A stretch of DNA of 46,324 bases from Azospirillum oleiclasticum (GTDB taxonomy: Bacteria > Pseudomonadota > Alphaproteobacteria > Azospirillales > Azospirillaceae), in assembly GCF_013423485.1 (NCBI RefSeq), contig NZ_JABFFR010000031.1, forward strand, positions 1-46,324, written 5' to 3'. The notes below the pieces were generated by a model that was not told the DNA's origin, searched no databases, and saw only the letters and a list, made by a program, of their open reading frames with translations. A program made the translations under genes and the position numbers. The stretch's first letter is position 1, and each line of letters opens with the position of its first letter. Below are positions 32,104 to 38,926 of this stretch, in pieces.

Positions 32104-33843
32104 ATGTCGCTCAGGATCGCCGGCAGCATCGCCCAGTCCGCGCTGCGCTCCTCGGAGGTCGGCATGGCCGTGGCGTCGTCCAACGTGGCGAACGCCGACA
32201 CGGCCGGCTACACGCGCAAGACGGCGAACGTCACCACCTACGACACCGCGGTCGGCAGCACCGCCGTCCAGACCGCCTCGATCAGCAGCGCGGTCAACAA
32301 CGCGCTGCTGAAGACGATGATCGGGGCGCAGTCCGACCTGGGCTTCGCCGACGTGCGCAACAGCTATCTGGATCAGCTCCAGTCGTCGCTCGGCTCCACC
32401 GATTCCGACGGCACGCTGGCGGCGGCCATCGACGATCTCTCCGATGTGACCTCGACGCTCGCCACGTCGCCGGAAAGCGAAAGCGCCAAGTCGGCGGTCG
32501 TGAACAATCTGGAGACGGTGGCGTCCGAGCTGCGCACCGCCTCGTCCACCGTGCAGGATCTGCGCGACCAGGCGGACGAGGACATCGCCACCACGGTGGA
32601 CCGCATCAACGGGACGCTGACCACCATCGACGACCTGAACGACCGCATCGCCAAGGCCAAGGGGCTGGGGCAGGACACCACCGATCTGGAGGACCAGAGG
32701 GCGGAGGCGCTGAAGACCCTGTCCGAGGACATCCCGATCACCTACCAGACCGACAGCAACGGCAAGGTCCGGGTATCCACATCCTCCGGGCAGGCGCTGG
32801 TCGATAGCAGCGTCCACACCCTGTCCTACACCCCCGCGGCGTCGGTCAGCGCGTCCACCACCTACGCCTCCGGCGGCTTCCAGGGGATCATGCTGGATGG
32901 CGAGGACATCACCGGCTCGGTCAAGTCCGGGACGCTGGGCGGCCTGATCCAGCTCCGCGACACCGACCTGCCGGCCCAGCAGGCGGCACTCGACGAGCTG
33001 GCGACCACGCTGATGGACCAGCTCAACAGCGTCGCCAACGACGGCACCGCCGCCCCGCCGCCCAACTCCCTGACCGGAACGACCACGGTGTCGGGAAGCG
33101 ACGCCTTCTCGGGAACCGGCACCCTGCGCGTCGCGGTCACCGATTCCGACGGCAACGCGGTGGAGGTGCTGGATCTCGACCTCAGCGCCTACAGCACCGT
33201 GGACGACGTGGTTGCCGCCATCGACGGCATGGCGAACCTGTCCGCCTCGGTCGCCGCCGATGGCACGCTGACGATCCAGGCCGACAACGCAGGGTACGGC
33301 GTGGCGCTCGGCGGGGACGACGATGCGGTCGGTGCCGCTGGGGAGAGCTTCTCCGCCGCCTTCGGCCTGAACGACCTGCTGACCGGCACCGGGGCCAGCG
33401 ACATCAAGGTCTCCCCGGCACTCGCCGCCGACACCAGCCGGCTGCCCACCGCGACCCTGTCGACCACGGCGGGTCTGACGGTGGGCGACAACGCGGTCGC
33501 GTCCGGCGACGGCACCACGGCGCAGGCGTTGAAGGCCGCCTTCTCCGCGACGGTGTCCTTCGACGCGGCCGGCACCCTGTCGGCCCGCAGCGCCACCCTG
33601 TCCGGCTACGCCGGTGCGGTCGTGCAGGCCGCGGCGACCGCCGCGGACACGGCCGCCAGCGCCTACGACGACCAGGAGCTCTACACGGAGAGCCTCGCCT
33701 CCACCTTCGCCTCCCAGTCCGGCGTGAATGTGGACGAGGAGACCGCCGCCATCTCGCAGCTCCAGACCGCCTACGAGGCCGCCGCGGCGGTCTTCAAAGT
33801 GGTGCGGGAGATGTTCGACACCGCCTTGGACATGGTCCAGTAG
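32104..33843 (+). CDS. flgK: Flagellar hook-filament junction protein FlgK (HAP1)
   Basis: Joins hook and filament, exported by the flagellar system, 579 residues. The N terminus SLRIAGSIAQSALRSSEVGM then VASSNVANADTAGYTRKTAN is the FlgK version of the rod/hook motif. It is followed by a long coiled region (ELRTASSTVQDLRDQADEDI, DRINGTLTTIDDLNDRIAKA) and the FlgK block SGQALVDSSVHTLSY. The C terminus SQSGVNVDEETAAISQLQTA then YEAAAAVFKVVREMFDTALD is the matching D0 helix. It is complete. It lies 11 bases before flgL. Confidence 0.95.
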   Translation: MSLRIAGSIAQSALRSSEVGMAVASSNVANADTAGYTRKTANVTTYDTAVGSTAVQTASISSAVNNALLKTMIGAQSDLGFADVRNSYLDQLQSSLGSTDSDGTLAAAIDDLSDVTSTLATSPESESAKSAVVNNLETVASELRTASSTVQDLRDQADEDIATTVDRINGTLTTIDDLNDRIAKAKGLGQDTTDLEDQRAEALKTLSEDIPITYQTDSNGKVRVSTSSGQALVDSSVHTLSYTPAASVSASTTYASGGFQGIMLDGEDITGSVKSGTLGGLIQLRDTDLPAQQAALDELATTLMDQLNSVANDGTAAPPPNSLTGTTTVSGSDAFSGTGTLRVAVTDSDGNAVEVLDLDLSAYSTVDDVVAAIDGMANLSASVAADGTLTIQADNAGYGVALGGDDDAVGAAGESFSAAFGLNDLLTGTGASDIKVSPALAADTSRLPTATLSTTAGLTVGDNAVASGDGTTAQALKAAFSATVSFDAAGTLSARSATLSGYAGAVVQAAATAADTAASAYDDQELYTESLASTFASQSGVNVDEETAAISQLQTAYEAAAAVFKVVREMFDTALDMVQ

Positions 33844-33854
33844 GAAACGCCGCC

Positions 33855-34769
33855 ATGGAACGGGTCGCCACCTATTCCCACCAGAACCAGCTCGTCCAAT
33901 ACATGATGCGGACGCAGTCCAAGGTCGCCACCGCCCAGATCGAGGCGTCCACCGGACTGAAGTCCACCGACTACAAGGGCATCGCCGACGACAGCGGGCG
34001 GCTGGTCAATCTGGAAAGCCAGTACCGCCGTTCGGAACGCTACGTGGACGAGGGCGAGGTCGTGAACGGCCGCATCCAGACCATGTACGACGCCGTCGGC
34101 GGCATGACGGACCTGATCGGCCGCCTGCGCTCGCTGACCGCCAGCCTGCAGGGCAGCGCCGCCACCGCCGCCGAGGGCGTGCAGGAGGAGGTCGCCGGCA
34201 TGATGCAGGAATTCGCCGACCTGATGAACACCCGGCTGGAAGGGCGTTACCTGTTCGCCGGTGCCCAGACCGGCACGCAGCCGGTCACCCTCGACAGCGC
34301 CACCTACACCCCGATCACCACGGTGCCGAGCAGCGCCGACACCAGCTACTACCAGGGCGACGACGGCGTGGCCTATTTCCAGGCTTCCGACGAGGTGGTC
34401 ATCGAGTACGGGATCACCGCCAACGACCCGGCCTTCGAGCAGGCTCTGCGCGCCTTCAACATCGTCGCCAACATGTCGGTCGATCCGCTCGACACCGACG
34501 CGCTCGCGGAGGCCGACGATCTGGCGGCATCTGCGTCCGACGGCATCGTCGTGGTGCAGTCCAAGCTGGGCGTGGCGTCCGGCACGCTGGAACGCACCAT
34601 CGACCGGCATCTCGATCTCCAGCTCGTGCTGGAAACGCAGGTGGACGACATCCGCAGCATCGATCTGGCCGAGGCCTCGGCCCGGCTGTCGACGCTGGAA
34701 GCGTCGCTGGAGGCGACCATGAGCCTGATGAACATCCTTCAGAAGAACAACCTGTCCGACCTTCTGTGA
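33855..34769 (+). CDS. flgL: Flagellar hook-filament junction protein FlgL (HAP3)
   Basis: Flagellin-like adaptor between FlgK and the filament, 304 residues. The N-terminal helix QNQLVQYMMRTQSKVATAQI then STGLKSTDYKGIADDSGRL is the FlgL counterpart of the flagellin N terminus. LMNTRLEGRYLFAGAQTGTQ P is the family signature. The C-terminal helix ends ATMSLMNILQKNNLSDLL, as in flagellins. It follows flgK by 11 bases and precedes the flagellin gene. Confidence 0.94.
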   Translation: MERVATYSHQNQLVQYMMRTQSKVATAQIEASTGLKSTDYKGIADDSGRLVNLESQYRRSERYVDEGEVVNGRIQTMYDAVGGMTDLIGRLRSLTASLQGSAATAAEGVQEEVAGMMQEFADLMNTRLEGRYLFAGAQTGTQPVTLDSATYTPITTVPSSADTSYYQGDDGVAYFQASDEVVIEYGITANDPAFEQALRAFNIVANMSVDPLDTDALAEADDLAASASDGIVVVQSKLGVASGTLERTIDRHLDLQLVLETQVDDIRSIDLAEASARLSTLEASLEATMSLMNILQKNNLSDLL

Positions 34770-34795
34770 CCCGCGCGGGGGCGGGACCGGCGCCG

Positions 34796-34831
34796 GAAGA
34801 TTCCGCGCCAGTTTCCGCCGCCCCGCCCGTG
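34796..34831 (+). promoter_or_regulatory. 36-bp element upstream of fliC, repeated upstream of flgD
   Basis: Runs from GAAGATTCC (34796) to CGTG (34831) and shares the ATTCC, GCCAG and TTTCCG blocks with 29058-29093. It is about 60 bases upstream of the flagellin start, in the 120-bp gap after flgL. The gap otherwise holds GC-rich runs and a GGGAG ribosome site. Likely part of the flagellin promoter or an upstream activator site. Confidence 0.42.
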
Positions 34832-34889
34832 GAACCGTAAGCAGGGGGCCGCCCGCCCCCGACCGCGCTCCAACCCGGGAGACTCCGCC

Positions 34890-35714
34890 ATGCCTGTCAT
34901 CTCCACCAACACCGCGTCCAACTCCGCCCTGCGCTACCTGAACATCAACTCCGAGAACCAGTCCTCCTCGGTGTCGAAGATCGCCAGCGGCTCGCGCATC
35001 ACCAAGGCGTCGGACGACGCCGCCGGCCTCGCGGTCGGCACCTCGCTGACCTCCGACATCACCGTGCTGAAGCAGGCGGCCACCAACGCCTCGCACGGCT
35101 CGTCGATCCTCCAGGCGGCCGACGGCGGCATGTCGACCATTTCCGACATCGTGCAGCGCATGCGCTCGCTGGCCACCCAGGCGCAATCGGGTTCGGTGAC
35201 CGACACCGAGCGCGACTATCTCGACGCCGAGTTCCAGCAGCTGGTCGAGGAGATCGACGGCATCGCGTCGGGCACGCGCTTCAACGACGACGCGCTGATG
35301 GACGGCACCGGCAACTGGGCCGCCGGCATCGATTTCCGCGTCGGCACCGAATCCACCGACGTCATCAACGTGGCGATCGCCGACGTCAGCTCCACCGGGC
35401 TCGGTGTGAACGCGCTGGACGTCGGCACCTCGGCCACCGCGGCGGCGGCCCTGACGGCGCTTGACACCGCCGTGGAGTCGCTGTCAAGCGCGCGCGCCGA
35501 CGTGGGCGCCCTGATCTCGCGCTTCGAGTTCCGCGGCGACATGCTGGCGACCTCCATCGAGACGACGGAAGCCGCGCAGTCCGCCATCATGGACGTCGAC
35601 GTCGCCGCCGAGCAGGCCGAGCTGGCCTCGACCAAGGTGCTGACCCAGGCGGCCATCGCCGTGATGTCGCAGGCCAACTCGATGCCCGAGAACCTGTTGT
35701 CGCTGCTGCGCTGA
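34890..35714 (+). CDS. fliC: Flagellin, short form
   Basis: Filament subunit, 274 residues. The D0/D1 N terminus has MPVISTNTASNSALRYLNIN, SKIASGSRITKASDDAAGLA and QAADGGMSTISDIVQRMRSL. After FNDDALMDG the variable region is very short. The C-terminal D1/D0 helices are LSSARADVGALISRFEFRGD and ALVMSQAN-like AIAVMSQANSMPENLLSLLR. It lacks outer D2/D3 domains, like the short flagellins of many alphaproteobacteria, including lateral flagellins of Azospirillum-like species. A strong hairpin follows the gene. The neighbouring glycosyltransferase could decorate it. Confidence 0.94.
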   Translation: MPVISTNTASNSALRYLNINSENQSSSVSKIASGSRITKASDDAAGLAVGTSLTSDITVLKQAATNASHGSSILQAADGGMSTISDIVQRMRSLATQAQSGSVTDTERDYLDAEFQQLVEEIDGIASGTRFNDDALMDGTGNWAAGIDFRVGTESTDVINVAIADVSSTGLGVNALDVGTSATAAAALTALDTAVESLSSARADVGALISRFEFRGDMLATSIETTEAAQSAIMDVDVAAEQAELASTKVLTQAAIAVMSQANSMPENLLSLLR

Positions 35715-35722
35715 CCGTCGTT

Positions 35723-35749
35723 CCGCCGGCCCCGGCACGGGGCCGGCGG
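35723..35749 (+). terminator. Strong 12-bp stem-loop after the flagellin gene
   Basis: CCGCCGGCCCCG (35723-35734) pairs perfectly with CGGGGCCGGCGG (35738-35749) across a 3-base loop, starting 9 bases after the flagellin stop. No T-run follows. It may terminate part of the transcription or protect the abundant flagellin mRNA from 3' decay, letting fliD be made at lower level. Confidence 0.6.
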
Positions 35750-35799
35750 GCCGCGTCGCGCCGTGACCCGGCCACCTCCTCCTTCCGGACAAAGCCGCC

Positions 35800-37473
35800 A
35801 TGACAACCTCGGTCAGCACCACCACGTCGACCGCCGCCAGCACCGGCTACAGCACGCTCCAGGCGAGCGATTCCGGCACCGGCATCGACTACGCGACCCT
35901 GATCGAGGCGAAGGTCGCCCAGCGGCTGACGCGCGCGGACCGCATCGACGCGACGATCACCGAGAACGAGGCGACGATCTCCGCCTACAGCGATCTCCAG
36001 GATCTGCTGCTGGCGATGAACGACGCCATCGACGGGCTGCGCAACCGCTCGGCCTCCACCGGCGCCTCGGAGAACCTGTTCTCGCAGCGCACCGCCTATG
36101 TGTCGGACGACGACGTGCTGTCGGTCACCGCCGACGACGACGCGGAGGAGGGCACCTATCTGATCGAGGTGCAGCAGATCGCGACCAAGCACAAGATCTC
36201 CTCCGACGCCACATCGAGCCGAACCGAGGGAATGGGGCTGGAGGGCAGCTTCACCATCGGCCTCGATGGCGGTGAATCCGTCACGGTCGAGGTTGAATCT
36301 GACGACACGCTGGAAGAGATCCGCGACGCCATCAACGCGCAGAAATCCACGTCCGGCGTGTCGGCCAGCATTGTCCAGGTCGATGACGGCTCCTATCAGC
36401 TCATCCTGACCGGCACCGAGACCGGGCAGGAGATTTCGCTGACCGATGGGGAGGGCGGGGTTCTCGCCGGGCTGGGCCTCGTCGATGACGACGGTGCCAT
36501 CGCCAACGAGCTCGTCGCCGCGCAGGACGCCATCATCGTGGTGGACGGCGTGACCATCACCCGCGACACCAACAGCATCGACGACGCCATCGACGGGCTG
36601 ACCATCGACCTCTACGCCGCCTCCGAGGGCGACACGCTGTCGGTCGAGATCGGCACCGACCTGTCCGCGATCAAGAGCGCCCTCACCGACTTCGTGGACG
36701 CCTACAACGCCTACCGCGACTTCGCCCTGCAACAGCAGGCGACCGGCAGCGACGGCACCGCGGCCGACGACGCCACGCTGTTCTCCGACAGTCTGCTGCG
36801 CCAGGTGAACCAGGCGGTCTACGACGCGCTGAACACCAGCATCACCACGTCGGACGGCGACCTGCTCTCGCTCGCCGATCTCGGCCTGACCTTCGACAGC
36901 TCCAACAAGCTCACGCTCGACGAGGACACGCTGAACAGCATCCTGATCGACGACATCGACGGGGTGCGCGAGCTGCTGGGTCTCAATATGGAAAGCTCGT
37001 CCAGCCAGCTCAGCCTGCTGCGCTACGGCGACGATGTGACCGCCACCTCCTTCACCCTGGACATCACGGTGGAGGATGGCAGCGTCACCTCCGCGTCCGT
37101 CAATGGCGACGACTCCCTGTTCACCGTCAGCGGCAAGCGTCTGGTCGGCAAGGAAGGCACGGCCTACGAGGGGTTGGTGCTGGTGTGGTCGGGCAGCAGC
37201 GGCAGCGTCGATGTCAGCTTCTCGCAAGGGCTGGCGGACAAGCTGTACAGCGCCGTCGAGGCGGTCGCCGACGAGTATGACGGCGACATCCAGGCCATGG
37301 TCGACAAGCTGGAGACCGAGAACACCCAGCTCACCACCCGGTCGGATACGATCAAGGACAACGCCGAATCCTACCGCACCCGGCTGACCGCCTATTACGC
37401 TCGGCTGGAGGCGGCGGCGGAGACCGCGAACCTGCTGCTCCAGCAGCTCACCTATTCCGAGGACGACGACTGA
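35800..37473 (+). CDS. fliD: Flagellar filament cap protein FliD (HAP2)
   Basis: Filament-tip cap, 557 residues. The FliD N-terminal block is DSGTGIDYATLIEAKVAQRL then RADRIDATITENEATISAYS, with LQDLLLAMNDAIDGLRN following. The middle has FliD_C-type segments (LTDFVDAYNAYRDFALQQ, LLRQVNQAVYDALN, LADLGLTFDSSNKLTLDEDT). The C-terminal coiled end is TRLTAYYARLEAAAETANLL. It is secreted through the flagellar channel and assisted by FliS/FliT-type chaperones. It begins 85 bases after flagellin and precedes fliS by 50. Confidence 0.92.
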   Translation: MTTSVSTTTSTAASTGYSTLQASDSGTGIDYATLIEAKVAQRLTRADRIDATITENEATISAYSDLQDLLLAMNDAIDGLRNRSASTGASENLFSQRTAYVSDDDVLSVTADDDAEEGTYLIEVQQIATKHKISSDATSSRTEGMGLEGSFTIGLDGGESVTVEVESDDTLEEIRDAINAQKSTSGVSASIVQVDDGSYQLILTGTETGQEISLTDGEGGVLAGLGLVDDDGAIANELVAAQDAIIVVDGVTITRDTNSIDDAIDGLTIDLYAASEGDTLSVEIGTDLSAIKSALTDFVDAYNAYRDFALQQQATGSDGTAADDATLFSDSLLRQVNQAVYDALNTSITTSDGDLLSLADLGLTFDSSNKLTLDEDTLNSILIDDIDGVRELLGLNMESSSSQLSLLRYGDDVTATSFTLDITVEDGSVTSASVNGDDSLFTVSGKRLVGKEGTAYEGLVLVWSGSSGSVDVSFSQGLADKLYSAVEAVADEYDGDIQAMVDKLETENTQLTTRSDTIKDNAESYRTRLTAYYARLEAAAETANLLLQQLTYSEDDD

Positions 37474-37523
37474 CGCCCCGGCGCCGTCGGCCCCCGAACC
37501 ACCCCGCAGGAAGGACCAGCCCC

Positions 37524-38003
37524 ATGCGCAATCCGTATGTGAACAAGGCCCTCGCGGCCTACGCCATCGCCGACAGCGCGGTGCCGCCGCTGGTCGCGGT
37601 GGTCCGCCTCTACGAGAAGGCGCTGACCCATCTGCACCTCGCCCGCGAGGCCGCGCGCGAACGCCGTTTCGATATGCATTTCAAGCATGTGGAACGCACG
37701 ATCCTGATCCTTTCCGGGCTTGATTCGATCCTCGATATGGACAAAGGTAAGGATGTGGCGGCGACGTTGCGCGGCTTCTACCGCAGCCTGATCCGTCAGG
37801 CCGGGACGATGACCGCCAAGCGCGATCCGGTCGCCGCGACCGACGCGGTCATCCGCCAGCTCGCCATCATGGCGAAGACGTGGCAGTCCATCGCCGCAGA
37901 ACGCGGCATGGTTCCGACATCCACCGGGGCGCCGGCCAAAGGGCCGCATGCATCCGTGATCGGGAGATCAGGGGATCATGCGCACGGCCGAATTCTTGCG
38001 TGA
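37524..38003 (+). CDS. fliS: Flagellin export chaperone FliS
   Basis: Cytoplasmic helical chaperone that keeps flagellin unpolymerised, 159 residues. The typical start is MRNPYVNKALAAYAIADSAV, followed by PPLVAVVRLYEKALTHLHLA, the FliS form of the LyxgalR region. The next helices are HFKHVERTILILSGLDSILD and AATLRGFYRSLIRQAGTMTA. It is about 20-30 residues longer than many FliS proteins, with an unstructured tail. The last 26 bases overlap the start of the ECF sigma gene, coupling flagellar late genes to that regulator. Confidence 0.88.
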   Translation: MRNPYVNKALAAYAIADSAVPPLVAVVRLYEKALTHLHLAREAARERRFDMHFKHVERTILILSGLDSILDMDKGKDVAATLRGFYRSLIRQAGTMTAKRDPVAATDAVIRQLAIMAKTWQSIAAERGMVPTSTGAPAKGPHASVIGRSGDHAHGRILA

Positions 38004-38658
38004 AGATCGTTCCGGCGACGCCACCCGGCAGCCGGCTGCGCGCGCCGGCCGACCGGCGCCGGTCATCCGTCCCGTCATGAGCGTCGAGCCGGACGAGGAG
38101 CCGGACGAGGCGTTGATGACGCGCATCCGGGCCGGCGACCAGCCGGCCTATCGCCGGCTGGTGCACCGTCACTTGAAGCGCGCCTACGCCCTTGCGCGCC
38201 GCATCTGCGGCAGCGACACCGAGGCGGAGGACATCGTGCAGGACGTCTTCCTCCAGGTCTGGCAGCGCCGGGCCCAGTGGAACGACGAGGGTGCGCGCTT
38301 TTCCACCTGGCTCTACCGGGTGATCGTCAACCGCTGCATCGACCACAAGCGCCGGCCGGTAAGCGAGGATCTGGAGTCGGTGCCCGAACCGCCGGACCAC
38401 GCCCCCGACGCCGTCAGCGCCATCCAGCGCCGGCAGGTCGCCGCCCGCCTCCAGGAGGCGCAGGCGCGCCTGCCGGCGCAGCAGCGTGCCGCGCTCACCC
38501 TGTTCTATTACGAGGGTTTGAGCAGCGCCGAGACGGCTTCCATTATGCAAACCAGCGTGGGTGCGGTAGAGTCGCTACTCAAGCGCGCACGGCAGCAGCT
38601 TCGTGTCCTGCTGAAGACCGGGGTGCAGGCGGCAAGGGATTCGTTCGATGACGGTTGA
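37978..38658 (+). CDS. ECF-type RNA polymerase sigma factor
   Basis: Extracytoplasmic-function sigma factor, 226 residues. Region 2 is AYRRLVHRHLKRAYALARRI, then DTEAEDIVQDVFLQVWQRRA and FSTWLYRVIVNRCIDHKRR. Region 4 is RLPAQQRAALTLFYYEGLSS, then AETASIMQTSVGAVESLLKR. The ATG at 37978 has an AGGGG ribosome site even though it lies inside fliS. The ATG at 38077 would give a shorter N terminus but has none. A basic, Pro-rich stretch of about 30 residues precedes region 2. It overlaps its likely partner gene by 11 bases. Regulon unknown; an envelope or flagellar link is suggested only by location. Confidence 0.92.
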   Translation: MRTAEFLREDRSGDATRQPAARAGRPAPVIRPVMSVEPDEEPDEALMTRIRAGDQPAYRRLVHRHLKRAYALARRICGSDTEAEDIVQDVFLQVWQRRAQWNDEGARFSTWLYRVIVNRCIDHKRRPVSEDLESVPEPPDHAPDAVSAIQRRQVAARLQEAQARLPAQQRAALTLFYYEGLSSAETASIMQTSVGAVESLLKRARQQLRVLLKTGVQAARDSFDDG

Positions 38659-38926
38659 CGAGTTTCGGGAATGCCTGGACCGCTACGGCGGCGACCTCGC
38701 CACCTGGCCGCCGCTGACGGCCAGGGCAGGGCGGCGCCTGCTGGCGGAATCCCTGGCGGCGCAGGCGATGCTGGACGAGATGGTGGCGATCGAGTTGGCG
38801 CTCGGTGGCGGCTCCGACAGCCCGCCGTCCGACCTCGCCGACCGTATCTTTGAAAAGGCCTTCGCGACCGACGGGCCGGGCCGTGGTGATGCCGACGCAT
38901 CACCACGGCCCGGCCGGCTCATGTGA
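38648..38926 (+). CDS. Small protein overlapping the ECF sigma gene, candidate anti-sigma factor
   Basis: Protein of 92 residues with no predicted membrane segment and no zinc-binding HxxxCxxC motif. The N terminus MTVDEFRECLDRYGGDLATW P and a helical LLAESLAAQAMLDEMVAIEL are features seen in small proteins encoded directly after ECF sigma genes in alphaproteobacteria. The overlap of 11 bases implies coupled translation at fixed ratio, as is usual for sigma/anti-sigma pairs. The C-terminal 15 or so codons are a hairpin. Function as an anti-sigma is inferred, not shown by a known domain. Confidence 0.68.
   Translation: MTVDEFRECLDRYGGDLATWPPLTARAGRRLLAESLAAQAMLDEMVAIELALGGGSDSPPSDLADRIFEKAFATDGPGRGDADASPRPGRLM
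38874..38915. terminator. 19-bp perfect hairpin, bidirectional terminator inside the end of the small gene
   Basis: 38874-38892 and 38897-38915 are perfect reverse complements with a 4-base loop (CGAC). The hairpin lies within the last codons of the sigma-partner gene and just beyond the stop of the opposing TPR/glycosyltransferase gene. A TTTT run follows on the plus strand at 38929-38932. It can act on both converging transcripts. Confidence 0.75.

Noticed and set aside
38077..38658. Shorter ECF sigma gene starting at the ATG at 38077
   Set aside because: No ribosome site before it, whereas the 37978 ATG has AGGGG; kept only as an alternative.
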